64,000 nucleotides of DNA from Caballeronia cordobensis (GTDB lineage Bacteria; Pseudomonadota; Gammaproteobacteria; Burkholderiales; Burkholderiaceae): positions 310,001-374,000 of the forward strand of contig NZ_FCNY02000002.1 in assembly GCF_001544575.2 (NCBI RefSeq), read 5' to 3'. The position numbers and the translations under genes were made by a program. The notes beneath the pieces were generated by a model. It ran no database searches and was not told where the DNA came from. It worked only from the letters and a program-made list of their open reading frames with translations. Positions 46,240 through 54,596 of the stretch are shown here, piece by piece; positions within the stretch are counted from its first letter, which is position 1; every line of letters begins with the position of its first letter.

Positions 46240-46649
46240 TGCGATGCACCGAAAACTACGCCCGGCAGGACCTGAGCGTCCGCGCGATGCCGAAAAAGAC
46301 GCACAGGGTGATGCCGATGAACCAGCGCATCGTGCTGGAGGCTCTGCGCCGCCGCGGTCATTCGACGATCGGCGCGGTCGCCGACGAACTGGACAAGTCG
46401 CGCGACGCGACGAAGCACGTGTTCATCACCCTGATCCGTCAGGGGTACATCGAGCAGACGCGGAAATCGGAAGCCAAAAAGGGCAACGGGCGTGCGCCTG
46501 CGATCTATCGATGGACCGGAAAGACGTTCCCGTCGTCGGCTGAGATCACTTCCAAGGTCGAGCAGGAGGCTCGCGCGGTGTCGGAAGCCATCACCGTGCT
46601 GTTCGCAGCCATGCATGCGATGTGCCGCATTGGGAGGCTCGCAGCATGA
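46239..46649 (+). CDS. HTH-domain phage protein, 136 aa
   Basis: M-R-C-T-E-N-Y-A-R-Q start, then a winged HTH at about 28-85 (G-H-S-T-I-G-A-V-A-D-E-L-D-K-S-R, Q-G-Y-I-E-Q, I-Y-R-W-T). C-terminal helix. An internal Met at 46311 could start a shorter form. Adjacent overlaps of 1 and 4 bp show tight coupling. Confidence 0.68.
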   Translation: MRCTENYARQDLSVRAMPKKTHRVMPMNQRIVLEALRRRGHSTIGAVADELDKSRDATKHVFITLIRQGYIEQTRKSEAKKGNGRAPAIYRWTGKTFPSSAEITSKVEQEARAVSEAITVLFAAMHAMCRIGRLAA

Positions 46650-47017
46650 TCCGCGTATATCTGGCCGGGCCGATGTCCGGTTATCCCGAGCTGAACTTCC
46701 CGGCATTCCACGCCGAGGCGGCGCGCCTGCGCGCGATGGGCTTCGAGATCGCCAATCCGGCTGAGATCGATGTCGGACCGGATCCGACCTGGCTCGAATG
46801 CATGCGCGCCTGCATCAAGCTTCTCTCCGACTGCGACGGCATTGCGCTGCTGCCGGGCTGGGAGCAGTCGGAAGGGGCGAATGTCGAGCACACGCTGGCG
46901 CGCGGGCTCCGTCTTCGCGTGATGCAGGCGCGTCACATCGTCGGCCTGGCTGGCGACATGCCGGTTATCTCGCAAGAAGCCGTTGTCAAGCTGCTCGACG
47001 AAGCGGAGGCCGCGTGA
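46646..47017 (+). CDS. DUF4406 nucleoside-deoxyribosyltransferase-like protein
   Basis: 123 residues with Y-L-A-G-P-M-S-G-Y-P-E-L-N-F-P-A-F (residues 5-21), D-C-D-G-I-A-L-L-P-G-W and S-E-G-A-N-V-E, the signature of DUF4406 proteins related to nucleoside 2-deoxyribosyltransferases. A role in altering phage nucleotide pools is plausible. Confidence 0.85.
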   Translation: MIRVYLAGPMSGYPELNFPAFHAEAARLRAMGFEIANPAEIDVGPDPTWLECMRACIKLLSDCDGIALLPGWEQSEGANVEHTLARGLRLRVMQARHIVGLAGDMPVISQEAVVKLLDEAEAA

Positions 47018-47145
47018 AGGACTCGTATTTCTTCGGCTTGGCCGCCTGCATCTTCATCGCCCCGACGGTGCCGGCCAAATTCGCGCTGGGGATCGGCACG
47101 GCGCAGCTGGTGCTCGGACTCATCGCGGCGGCGAGGGGCAAATGA
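47014..47145 (+). CDS. Two-helix small membrane protein, 43 aa (GTG start)
   Basis: GTG overlapping the preceding stop. Y-F-F-G-L-A-A-C-I-F-I-A-P and L-G-I-G-T-A-Q-L-V-L-G-L-I form two hydrophobic segments. The ATGA overlap with the next gene supports translation. Confidence 0.55.
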   Translation: MKDSYFFGLAACIFIAPTVPAKFALGIGTAQLVLGLIAAARGK

Positions 47146-47732
47146 AGCGCAACAAGCCGCTCGTGAGCAAGACGCCGATGAAGCGCTCGCCGTTCAAGAC
47201 GGCGGACCGCGCGACGACGCTGCGCCGCTCGGCGATGAAGGCGCGCGTGAAGAAGCCGACTGTCGAGGAAGGCTCGAAGTATCTGGCGGCGTGCCGCGAT
47301 GAGCCGTGCTATCTGCGCGTGTTCGGTGTGTGCGTCGGGCGCGAGTCGGTCGTGCCGTGCCATTCGAACCAGCTGCGCCACGGCAAGGGAAAGGGCATCA
47401 AGGCGAAGCACGAATTCACGGTGCCGGGCTGCTGGGCGTGCCATGCGTGGATCGACCAGGGCAAGGCGGCGCGCGAGGTGAAGTTCTCGACATGGGATCG
47501 CGGATACGAGCGCTGGGTGCCCGTGCGCGCCGAAAAGATGGGTTTGAAGGAGGAAGAGGGTGCGGTGCTTGATTCGAATTCCGGCGGAGACGGGGTGGCG
47601 CTCGCCCCGCGGCCGCAACGGGAAGCGGTATGCGATGGAGCGGTTCCGGCTGACGCAGACGCTCGAAACGACGGTGTATCGGCTGGCGCTGCCGAGGATT
47701 CAGAGCAAAGACAGGCCGTTTGTTTGGGTTGA
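47142..47732 (+). CDS. DUF1364 phage nuclease-like protein with overprinted C-terminal tail
   Basis: 196 residues. Basic N-terminus (K-R-N-K-P-L-V-S-K-T-P-M-K-R), then C-R-D-E-P-C-Y-L, P-C-H-S-N-Q-L-R-H-G-K-G-K-G and C-W-A-C-H-A-W-I-D-Q, a Cys/His nuclease-like metal site as in DUF1364 (ren/nin region) proteins. The last 57 residues overlap the next gene in another frame and lose the third-position GC bias, so they are probably a non-conserved read-through tail. Confidence 0.75.
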   Translation: MKRNKPLVSKTPMKRSPFKTADRATTLRRSAMKARVKKPTVEEGSKYLAACRDEPCYLRVFGVCVGRESVVPCHSNQLRHGKGKGIKAKHEFTVPGCWACHAWIDQGKAAREVKFSTWDRGYERWVPVRAEKMGLKEEEGAVLDSNSGGDGVALAPRPQREAVCDGAVPADADARNDGVSAGAAEDSEQRQAVCLG

Positions 47733-47901
47733 TGCATGGATTCCCGAGGATCGGCGCGAAGGGATACCGATTCTCGACGATGCGTGGATCGAACCCGGTG
47801 TGTATCGAACCCGGGCCTACGTAGACGACAACAAGAAGACCTTGGCGCCGTTCCTCGCGAGCGGCATGGAAGAGATGGACCTACGAGAGACAACAACATG
47901 A
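47560..47901 (+). CDS. Hypothetical phage protein, 113 aa (GTG start)
   Basis: GTG preceded by GGAGG at 6-10 bp. Starts (Met)-R-C-L-I-R-I-P-A-E-T-G-W, later R-P-F-V-W-V-D-A-W-I-P-E and G-V-Y-R-T-R-A-Y. Third codon positions are strongly G/C here, so this frame, not the overlapping DUF1364 tail, carries the coding signal. Family unknown. Confidence 0.7.
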   Translation: MRCLIRIPAETGWRSPRGRNGKRYAMERFRLTQTLETTVYRLALPRIQSKDRPFVWVDAWIPEDRREGIPILDDAWIEPGVYRTRAYVDDNKKTLAPFLASGMEEMDLRETTT

Positions 47902-47996
47902 ACACGCTGCCCGACAACTTCGATCCGCTCTACGCCGCGCTCGGCATCCGCCGCGGCAACTGGAGCCTCCCGCAACCGCAAAAGGTGACGAAATGA
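47898..47996 (+). CDS. Small phage protein, 32 aa
   Basis: M-N-T-L-P-D-N-F-D-P-L-Y-A-A-L-G ending K-V-T-K. Overlaps both neighbours by 4 bp (ATGA), which is the main support for translation. Confidence 0.5.
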   Translation: MNTLPDNFDPLYAALGIRRGNWSLPQPQKVTK

Positions 47997-48367
47997 AAAA
48001 ACTGATTCTGGCACTCGCATGCCTCTCCGCCTTGGCTGGCTGCAATGACGCTGATGTGGCGTCGAGGAATCTGTCGAAGGCCGCCGACAACTTCGAGATC
48101 AACCGGCGCGTCGTGTTCTACAACGGCATCACCGGCGAATACATGCTGAGCATCGAGGGGCTTTGCTCGCTCGGCAATGCAGACAAGAACCGGGAGGTCA
48201 CGATCACCTGTAAAACCGGGCCGTCCAGCTTCAAGAAGCACTTCCTCGGGCTATCGGACAACGTCACGTACTTTGTCGAGCAACTCGACGGGGCAAACGT
48301 CAGCACGTACCACTACAAGGTCGTCTTCAAGCCGTCGGTGATCGTCCCTGACGTCTCCGTCAAGTAA
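47993..48367 (+). CDS. Phage-encoded lipoprotein, 124 aa
   Basis: Signal M-K-K-L-I-L-A-L-A-C-L-S-A-L-A-G-C: lipobox L-A-G-C with lipidated Cys at residue 17. Mature part is predicted beta-rich (V-T-I-T-C-K-T, T-Y-F-V-E-Q, Y-H-Y-K-V-V-F). Similar beta-sandwich lipoproteins occur in phages of this host group. Could act in the periplasm in superinfection exclusion (inference). Confidence 0.75.
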   Translation: MKKLILALACLSALAGCNDADVASRNLSKAADNFEINRRVVFYNGITGEYMLSIEGLCSLGNADKNREVTITCKTGPSSFKKHFLGLSDNVTYFVEQLDGANVSTYHYKVVFKPSVIVPDVSVK

Positions 48368-48376
48368 GGAGGAAAT

Positions 48377-48475
48377 ATGGCTGCCAACGCTCAAGGAATT
48401 GTCTTCGTGGTCGTCTGGGTCGTCACGTGCGGCATTGGCCTGGCGGCCTATTCTCAGACGCGGTGGATGCAATGA
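48377..48475 (+). CDS. Small single-pass membrane protein, 32 aa
   Basis: M-A-A-N-A-Q-G then a hydrophobic V-F-V-V-V-W-V-V-T-C-G-I-G-L. Strong site AAGGAGGAAAT. Its stop overlaps the ATG of the NinX-like gene. Confidence 0.55.
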   Translation: MAANAQGIVFVVVWVVTCGIGLAAYSQTRWMQ

Positions 48476-48837
48476 ACGTCGCTGAACTCTCCGGCGCGCA
48501 GCTCGACTACTGGACTGCGCGCGCCGAAGGCCTCGACGCGCAGGTGAAGCACGCCTGCGGCATGGATTGGTGCCAAGTCGACGTGCAGTACGTCGGCTAT
48601 ATCCAGTATCAGCCGTCCGACAACTGGCACATTGCCGCGCCCATAGCCGAGCGTCAGTGCTACGTGACGTATCCGCGCGTGGGCGAGGACGGCAAACTCG
48701 AATGGCTCGCCGAGGCCCAGATGAACCCAGACTTTCACGGGATCATGGTCGACGAGTCGCCGAAGGTCGCGATCTGTCGTCTGCGGGTGGCAGAAGCCTT
48801 CGGCTATGAGGTTCATGATGAACTCGCAGAAGCGTAA
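48472..48837 (+). CDS. DUF2591 (NinX-like) phage protein
   Basis: 121 residues with the opening M-N-V-A-E-L-S-G-A-Q-L-D-Y-W-T-A-R-A-E-G, a polar middle and N-P-D-F-H-G-I-M near the end, as in NinX/DUF2591 phage proteins found in the nin region. Function unknown. Last gene of the rightward early operon. Confidence 0.82.
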   Translation: MNVAELSGAQLDYWTARAEGLDAQVKHACGMDWCQVDVQYVGYIQYQPSDNWHIAAPIAERQCYVTYPRVGEDGKLEWLAEAQMNPDFHGIMVDESPKVAICRLRVAEAFGYEVHDELAEA

Positions 48838-48862
48838 ACGGGAGAAACATCTTAAGAAACAA

Positions 48863-48891
48863 TTGTTTAGCTTAGACGAATGAAGTAGAAT
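48863..48891 (+). promoter_or_regulatory. Candidate promoter of the Q-position gene
   Basis: TTGTTT (48863-48868), 17-bp spacer, TAGAAT (48886-48891), 35 bp before the ATG at 48926. The same -10 hexamer is used at the predicted PR. Confidence 0.5.
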
Positions 48892-48925
48892 GTAGTGGTC
48901 CTAAATATGGAATGGGGACAATAGG

Positions 48926-49411
48926 ATGACGTTCGAAACTTTCGGGGAGCGGCTCGACAATTGGGCTCGCGTGGTGCGTCTGCCGAAGTTTCAGGCAGGC
49001 GTTTGCGCGCAGTGGGCGCGCTGGTATGTCTCAATCAGGGATTCGGAATCGAAATATGAAGGCGGCGCGGTGGCGCTGTCGAAGGACGAGCTCGATGCAT
49101 GGCTCGTCGAGCGCGCGTGGTCGTCGATGCAGCACCCGGTGCACAAGTTCATCCTCAAGTATCACTACATCTGGGGCATGAGCGACGTGCAGGTGATCAC
49201 CCGCATGCGCAAGGCGCACGGGGTCAATCTGCGCGGCCGGCCGTGGGATCTGATTCGTGCCGAAGCGGAAGCTTCGTTGAAGAAATCGCTTGTAAACCCT
49301 GAGAGTTTCGCTAGAATGCTGCTCAGATTACCAATTCCGCTTCGGCGTGAGCTTATCGATCCCCGCAGGGAGGGATCGGTGCCACAAGATGAAGCCGAGT
49401 TGGTGCACTGA
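48926..49411 (+). CDS. Putative late-gene regulator in antiterminator Q position, 161 aa
   Basis: Basic, helical protein, M-T-F-E-T-F-G-E-R-L-D-N-W-A-R, with W-S-S-M-Q-H-P-V-H-K-F-I-L-K-Y-H-Y-I-W-G and M-R-K-A-H-G-V-N. The conserved pattern W..H..K.I...HY..G followed by a basic HTH-like part is found in phage proteins annotated as antitermination Q-type. It sits last before the late genes, with a terminator just downstream, as lambda Q does. Assignment rests on position and general pattern only. Confidence 0.6.
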   Translation: MTFETFGERLDNWARVVRLPKFQAGVCAQWARWYVSIRDSESKYEGGAVALSKDELDAWLVERAWSSMQHPVHKFILKYHYIWGMSDVQVITRMRKAHGVNLRGRPWDLIRAEAEASLKKSLVNPESFARMLLRLPIPLRRELIDPRREGSVPQDEAELVH

Positions 49412-49414
49412 TAG

Positions 49415-49437
49415 AAGCCCGCCACTGAGCGGGCTTT
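49415..49437 (+). terminator. Terminator after the Q-position gene
   Basis: Stem AAGCCCGC / GCGGGCTT with loop CACTGA and five T. Stops rightward early transcription and may be the site an antiterminator must pass. Confidence 0.85.
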
Positions 49438-49443
49438 TTGCTT

Positions 49444-49677
49444 TTAGCCTCGTGCCTTGATCATTGCATCAGCGAAGAGATAGGCCGACTGCGCGAGCAT
49501 GTCGTGATATGGGACAGCGCTTGGCGACGCGCGTTGTGCGGCAGCGGCTGCGATCACTGCGGGAAGCGCCGCCGCCGCGAGGTAATCACGCAGCGTCATG
49601 CCACCGTTGCTCGACGGTTGGGCCTGATTGTTGACAACGACATCCGTGACGGGAAAAGCCGGACCACCGTTAGACAT
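49444..49677 (-). CDS. Small phage protein (G-M-T-L-R-D-Y motif), 77 aa
   Basis: Strong site AAGGAGGAAACT before the ATG. M-S-N-G-G-P-A-F-P-V, then G-M-T-L-R-D-Y-L-A-A-A-A and F-A-D-A-M-I-K-A-R. Same organisation as the protein at 32427-32681. Function unknown. Only leftward gene in the late region. Confidence 0.75.
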   Translation of the reverse strand: MSNGGPAFPVTDVVVNNQAQPSSNGGMTLRDYLAAAALPAVIAAAAAQRASPSAVPYHDMLAQSAYLFADAMIKARG

Positions 49678-49749
49678 AGTTTCCTCCTTGGGTAGGGAGA
49701 AACCATGCTATTGCTCGTCGTCTCGCTTTTCAACCCCACAGACTCATTA

Positions 49750-49824
49750 GCGCTTTCAGATTGACGCCGTCACCCGGCGGCCGGCGCCGGAGAACACATC
49801 CGGGCGACGTCAATCTGAGAGCGC
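49750..49824. repeat. Large inverted repeat / stem-loop upstream of the late genes
   Basis: Arms GCGCTTTCAGATTGACG (49750-49766) and CGTCAATCTGAGAGCGC (49808-49824) pair over 17 positions with one mismatch. Inside, CCCGG (49773-49777) pairs with CCGGG (49800-49804) and CCGGCGCCGG is self-complementary, giving one long structured hairpin of 75 nt. It occupies most of the 222-bp gap between 49677 and 49900, which has no gene. Confidence 0.75.
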
Positions 49825-49899
49825 AACCCGTTCCGCTCGCCTGTGCGAATCCCCATTCCTCGGAAGCTGCGGTTCTGCTCTCAACCTAATTGGTCCGCC

Positions 49900-50025
49900 A
49901 TGTTCGACGTCGACGATGTGTTCGAGGGCTTCAGCATCTGGCTGAACATGTGGGCGCGCGCGGCGTTCGTGTTCGCGCGTGCGCTCGACGACACGTCCGA
50001 TCTGTTTGCACGAGGCGACGACTGA
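49900..50025 (+). CDS. Small phage protein, 41 aa
   Basis: M-F-D-V-D-D-V-F-E-G-F-S-I-W-L-N-M-W-A-R-A-A-F-V-F, acidic with an amphipathic centre. Shares one base with the HNH gene start (TGATG). An in-frame upstream extension to 49843 is not supported by a ribosome site. Confidence 0.5.
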   Translation: MFDVDDVFEGFSIWLNMWARAAFVFARALDDTSDLFARGDD

Positions 50026-50378
50026 TGCCAGCGCGCTCTATGCGCCCGTGCAAGCAGCCTGGCTGCAGGGCGCTCGTCGCTACTGGCTATTGCGATGCGC
50101 ATGCGGACAAGGCGTCGAACTGGAAGCGTCGAGAGGATCGCAAGGGCAGCACGACTGCGCGCGGCTATGGCGCCGCATGGCAGCGACTGCGCGAACGGAT
50201 CCTGAAGCGCGATCACTATCTGTGTCAGGTGTGCATGCGCAAGGGCCGCGTCACTGAGGCCAAGCAGGTCGACCACATCCGCAGCAAGGCAGCAGGCGGC
50301 ACGGATGACGAGGGCAACCTGCAGTCGATCTGCGAGCCCTGCCACAAGCTGAAGACGGCGCGCGAGCGGCTCGGCTGA
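50025..50378 (+). CDS. HNH endonuclease
   Basis: 117 residues. Zinc-finger-like C-x-x-C-x...-C-x-x-H (P-C-K-Q-P-G-C, Y-C-D-A-H) at the N-terminus, then L-C-Q-V-C (about 70), D-H-I-R-S-K-A-A-G-G (His of the HNH motif, about 87) and N-L-Q-S-I-C-E-P-C-H-K. HNH proteins next to terminase help DNA packaging in HK97-type phages. Confidence 0.93.
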   Translation: MPARSMRPCKQPGCRALVATGYCDAHADKASNWKRREDRKGSTTARGYGAAWQRLRERILKRDHYLCQVCMRKGRVTEAKQVDHIRSKAAGGTDDEGNLQSICEPCHKLKTARERLG

Positions 50379-50557
50379 CCGCGTGTCGTTGTAAACATTA
50401 CGCGCTGTCGGCGCGTCGGTGGGGAGGGGCGGGCAAAAAGTGCAGCGCCCTAGGCCTTCTGACCGCTCGCCTAGCCATTTTTTCATTTCCACAAAATTCA
50501 TGTTTTGGCGTTTGGCGCAACAATCGCCCGCCGGAGCGTTTTTGAGACTCGTTCGCA

Positions 50558-50938
50558 ATGGCTCGCCCGCGCACTCCGACCAACGTATTGGCGCTGCGCG
50601 GCGCGTTCGACAAGAATCCGGACCGCGCTCGTGAAGATGCCGAGACGACCGGGCCGATCGGCGAAGCGCCTGGCTACTTCAACGCCGACGAGGCTGCGGC
50701 GTGGGACGAGATCGTCGCGAACGCGCCGGTCGACGTGCTGCGCAACTCCGATCGTTTCATCTTGGAGCTCGCATCGCGCCTGCTCGCCGAGCAGCGCAGC
50801 AACTGGCTCGACTTCCCGGCCGCGCGTCTCGCGCGCCTCGAAGCGATGCTCGGAAAGATGGGCCTCTCGCCGTCCGACCGCGCGAAAGTGGGCGGTGGTG
50901 GCAAGAAAAAGGCGGCAAACCCGTTCGATAACCTATGA
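50558..50938 (+). CDS. Terminase small subunit, P27 family
   Basis: 126 residues, R-P-R-T-P-T-N-V-L-A-L-R-G opening as in P27-type subunits, helical middle with W-D-E-I-V-A-N-A-P and R-L-E-A-M-L-G-K-M-G-L-S-P-S-D-R near the end. Recognises phage DNA for packaging. 4-bp overlap with the large subunit. The 179 bp upstream hold no supported gene. Confidence 0.92.
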   Translation: MARPRTPTNVLALRGAFDKNPDRAREDAETTGPIGEAPGYFNADEAAAWDEIVANAPVDVLRNSDRFILELASRLLAEQRSNWLDFPAARLARLEAMLGKMGLSPSDRAKVGGGGKKKAANPFDNL

Positions 50939-52635
50939 AAAAGCCCGCGTTTCCGCACGTCGAAGCCGCGGAACAGTACGCTCGGGACGTCGTAAAGGGC
51001 AAAATCGTCGCCTGCAAGTGGGTCAAACTGGCCTGCAAACGGCATCTCGACGACCTGAAAAAGCAGCGGCGGCGCGACTTTCCGTACCGTTTCGAGCCCG
51101 CAAAGGCCGAACGAATCATCAAATATCTGCAGCTTTTGCCTCATACGAAGGGCAAATGGGCCGCGAAACGCAGCACGGTGCAGCTTGAGCCGTGGCAGAA
51201 GTTCGGTATCGGCATCCCGTTCGGCTGGGTCCGCAAGAAGGACGGCCGGCGGCGCTATCGCACCATCTATTTCCGCGTCCCGCGGAAGAACGGCAAGTCG
51301 ATCATCGCCGGCGGCATCGGTCTGTACATGTTCACGGCTGACGGCGAGTTCGGCGCCGAGGTGTATAGCGGCGCGACCACTGAAAAGCAGGCGTGGGAAG
51401 TCTTCCGCCCCGCGAAGCTGATGGTCGACCGCACGCCCGAGTTGAAGGACGCCTTCGCTGTCGAGGTGAACGCGTCCAATATGGTGCGGCTCGCCGACGG
51501 CAGCCGCTTCGAGCCGGTAATCGGGAAGCCGGGCGACGGTTCGAGCCCATCGTGCGCGATCGTCGACGAGTATCACGAGCATCCGGACAGCAGCCTGTTC
51601 GACACGATGGAAACCGGTATGGGCGCGCGCGATCAGCCCGTCATGCTGGTCATCACGACGGCCGGTTCGAACATCGGCGGCCCGTGCTATCAGCTCGACC
51701 GCGACTGCCAGAAGGTGCTCGAAGGCACCGTCGACAATCCGGAGCTCTGGGCGATCATCTACACGATCGATGAGGGCGACGACTGGTCGAGCGAATCAGC
51801 GCTGAAGAAGGCCAATCCGAATTTCGACATCTCGATCGACGGCGACTTCCTCCGCGCGCGGCAACGCGACGCGATGCAGTCGGCGAGCAAGCAAGCGACG
51901 TTTCGCACGAAGCACTTGAACGAGTGGGTCGGCGCGAAGAACGGCTGGATGAACATGCTGAAGTGGGCCGCGTGCCCGCCGCGCAAATCGCTCGCCGAGC
52001 TCGAAGGGCGCAAGTGCTACATCGCGCTCGACCTCGCCAGCAAGGTGGACATCGCGGCGCTCGTCGCCGTGTTCCCGCCGACGTCCGACGATCCGCTCTG
52101 GCATGTGCACGGCCGCTATTACGCGCCGGAGTCGCGCGTGCTCGAGCAGGCGGACAACAATGCGCAGCTCTATCAGTCGTGGCATCTCGATGGCGTCATG
52201 ACGCTGACCGACGGCGAGGTCATCGACTTCGAGGCGATCAAGGAGGACCTCCGGACCTTCGCGACGCGCTTCGATGCCGTGCAGGTTCCATACGACCCGT
52301 TCCAGGCTGCGCAATTCGCGCAGGAGATGCTCGCCGAGGGCATCACGATGGTCGAAGTCGGACAGACCGTGCGCAACATGTCGGAGCCGATGAAGGAAGT
52401 CGAGAAGCTGGTTCTCGAGCGAAAGCTGGCGCACGGCAACTGTCCGGCTATGACGTGGATGATCAGCAACGTCGTCGCGAAGATCGACGTGAAGGACAAC
52501 ATCTATCCGAACAAGGAACGGGCAGAGCAGAAGATTGACGGCCCCGTCGCGCTAATCATGGCGGTCGGGCGTGCAATGCTGAACGAAGAAGGACCGGACC
52601 TTAGCGATTTCATCTCCAACCCGGTGATTGTCTAA
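50935..52635 (+). CDS. Terminase large subunit
   Basis: 566 residues. ATPase part with Walker-A-like R-K-N-G-K-S (about residue 118) and Walker B I-V-D-E-Y-H-E-H (about 207); nuclease part from about 350 with I-A-L-D-L-A-S-K-V-D. Motor that cuts and packages DNA into proheads. Type common to P27/HK97-like phages. Confidence 0.95.
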   Translation: MKKPAFPHVEAAEQYARDVVKGKIVACKWVKLACKRHLDDLKKQRRRDFPYRFEPAKAERIIKYLQLLPHTKGKWAAKRSTVQLEPWQKFGIGIPFGWVRKKDGRRRYRTIYFRVPRKNGKSIIAGGIGLYMFTADGEFGAEVYSGATTEKQAWEVFRPAKLMVDRTPELKDAFAVEVNASNMVRLADGSRFEPVIGKPGDGSSPSCAIVDEYHEHPDSSLFDTMETGMGARDQPVMLVITTAGSNIGGPCYQLDRDCQKVLEGTVDNPELWAIIYTIDEGDDWSSESALKKANPNFDISIDGDFLRARQRDAMQSASKQATFRTKHLNEWVGAKNGWMNMLKWAACPPRKSLAELEGRKCYIALDLASKVDIAALVAVFPPTSDDPLWHVHGRYYAPESRVLEQADNNAQLYQSWHLDGVMTLTDGEVIDFEAIKEDLRTFATRFDAVQVPYDPFQAAQFAQEMLAEGITMVEVGQTVRNMSEPMKEVEKLVLERKLAHGNCPAMTWMISNVVAKIDVKDNIYPNKERAEQKIDGPVALIMAVGRAMLNEEGPDLSDFISNPVIV

Positions 52636-53909
52636 TGAACCTTGCGCAAAAAGCCCGGGCGTGGATCGGGAAGTCGTTCGGACTTACCGACGTCGCCGTC
52701 TGGCGGCGGTTTGCGGGAACCGACACGTACGCCGGCAAGCCGGTCAACACGCACACGGCACTCCAAGTCGCCACGGTGTGGGCGTGCATCCGTCTGATTT
52801 CGGAAACGATCTCGACGCTGCCGCTCATCACGTATCAACGAAACGGAAGCGGCGGGCGCGATGTCGCCCGCGACCACTGGCTGTACGCGCTGCTGCACGA
52901 TGCGCCGAACGCCAATATGACGGCCGTCGAGTTCTGGGAAGCGGTCGTCTCGCACCTCTGCCTCTGGGGCAATTCGTACTGGCTGAAGACGTACGTCGGC
53001 AAGCGCGTCGTGTCGCTCGAGCTGCTGCGGCCCGATCGCATGGTCGTGAAGATCGACAGGGACGGCTTCCTTGTCTACGCGTATTCGGACCCGCGTCACG
53101 GATACAAGGAATACACCGAGGAAGAGATCGCACATCTGAAAGGCTTCGGCGTCGATGGCCTCATCGGCCTGTCGCCGATCGCATACGCGCGCAACAGCCT
53201 GTCATCGGCGATGGCCGCGGACGAGGCGAGCGGGCGCGTGTTCGCGAACGGCATGCGGGCGGGTGGCGCGCTGAAGGTGAACCAGATCCTGAAGCCAGAC
53301 CAGCGTGAGTCGATCCGCGCGGGCCTCGCCGAACAGCTCGCCGGCACGGCGAATACCGGCAAGCTGCTGGTGCTCGAAGCTGGCATGGAATACCAGGGCC
53401 TCAGCATCAATCCCGATGACGCGCAGATGCTCGAAACGCGCGCGTTCAACATCGAAGAAATATGCCGCTGGTTTCGCGTGCCGCCGTTCATGGTCGGCCA
53501 CAGCGAGAAATCGACGAGCTGGGGCACGGGGCTCGAGCAGCAGATGCAGGGCTTCCTGACGTTCGCGCTTCGTCCGTATCTCACGCGCATCGAGCAGTGC
53601 GTCTCGAAAAGCCTGCTTTCGCCCGTCGACCGCCTGAAGTACTACTCGGAATTCAGCCTCGAAGGCCTGATGCGTGCCGATTCGGCCGGGCGCGCAGCGC
53701 TGTATTCGTCGGCGGCACAGAACGGCTGGATGACGCGCAACGAGATCCGCGAGTTGGAGAATCGGCCGCCGGTCGACGGTGGTGATTCGCTGACGGTGCA
53801 ATCCAATCTTCTGCCGATCGATCAACTCGGCGCGCAGGGCGATAGCACGGCCGCGCGCGACGCGCTGAAAAGCTGGCTCGGCATTGAGGGAGTGAAACAT
53901 GAATCGTAA
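52635..53909 (+). CDS. Portal protein, HK97 family
   Basis: 424 residues. Typical start A-W-I-G-K-S-F-G-L and V-A-T-V-W-A-C-I-R-L-I-S-E-T-I-S (about 48-63), later P-P-F-M-V-G-H and L-E-Q-Q-M-Q-G-F. Forms the dodecameric ring at the packaging vertex. The start shares one base with the terL stop; the end overlaps the protease by 11 bp. Confidence 0.95.
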   Translation: MNLAQKARAWIGKSFGLTDVAVWRRFAGTDTYAGKPVNTHTALQVATVWACIRLISETISTLPLITYQRNGSGGRDVARDHWLYALLHDAPNANMTAVEFWEAVVSHLCLWGNSYWLKTYVGKRVVSLELLRPDRMVVKIDRDGFLVYAYSDPRHGYKEYTEEEIAHLKGFGVDGLIGLSPIAYARNSLSSAMAADEASGRVFANGMRAGGALKVNQILKPDQRESIRAGLAEQLAGTANTGKLLVLEAGMEYQGLSINPDDAQMLETRAFNIEEICRWFRVPPFMVGHSEKSTSWGTGLEQQMQGFLTFALRPYLTRIEQCVSKSLLSPVDRLKYYSEFSLEGLMRADSAGRAALYSSAAQNGWMTRNEIRELENRPPVDGGDSLTVQSNLLPIDQLGAQGDSTAARDALKSWLGIEGVKHES

Positions 53910-54585
53910 GAGCGCCGCGTTCAAGACGCGAGCATTCCAGTGGGACACGAAGGCCGTCAAAGAAGACGGCCTTTTTTCTGGCTACGGCTCGGTCTTCGGT
54001 GTCGTCGACAGCTACAACGAGATCGTCGCGCCCGGCGCGTTCGCCGACAGCCTGGCCGAACTGAAGGCCAACGAGCGCGCGCTGCCGGTGCTCTGGCAGC
54101 ACCGCACCGGCGAGCCGATCGGCGACTGGCAGTCGCTCGCCGAGGACGGCGTCGGCCTGAAGGGCGACGGCGCGCTGTGGCTCGACGAGGCGCCGTACGC
54201 AAAGATCGCGTTCCGCGGCATGAAGTCGCGCGCGATCACCGGTCTGTCGATCGGCTACTACGTGCGCGATTCGAGCTACGACGAGAAGACGGGCGTGCGC
54301 ACGCTGCGCGCGGTCGACCTGGTCGAAGTCTCCATTGTGACCGTGCCGGCCAACGACGAGGCGCGCATCGACGCCGTGAAGTCGCGCATCGCGCACGGCG
54401 AGCTTCCATCTCTTTCGGATTTCGAGGGGATCCTGCGTGAGGCAGGCTTCTCGAAGTCGCAGGCCGCGGTGATCGCCAATCGCGGACTGAAACACCTGCT
54501 TGATCGGAGTGAGTCCGAGGGCAAAGGCGACGTTTCGGAGCTCGTAAAGAGCATCGGCAATTTCTCACTCCCATCCTTTAACTAA
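53899..54585 (+). CDS. HK97 family prohead protease (S78)
   Basis: 228 residues. F-S-G-Y-G-S-V-F-G-V-V-D-S-Y-N (about 27-41), catalytic His in L-W-Q-H-R-T-G-E-P-I-G and Ser in A-I-T-G-L-S-I-G-Y (about 116). Cuts the delta domain of the capsid protein during head maturation. Confidence 0.95.
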   Translation: MNRKSAAFKTRAFQWDTKAVKEDGLFSGYGSVFGVVDSYNEIVAPGAFADSLAELKANERALPVLWQHRTGEPIGDWQSLAEDGVGLKGDGALWLDEAPYAKIAFRGMKSRAITGLSIGYYVRDSSYDEKTGVRTLRAVDLVEVSIVTVPANDEARIDAVKSRIAHGELPSLSDFEGILREAGFSKSQAAVIANRGLKHLLDRSESEGKGDVSELVKSIGNFSLPSFN

Positions 54586-54596
54586 GGGAAGACAGC

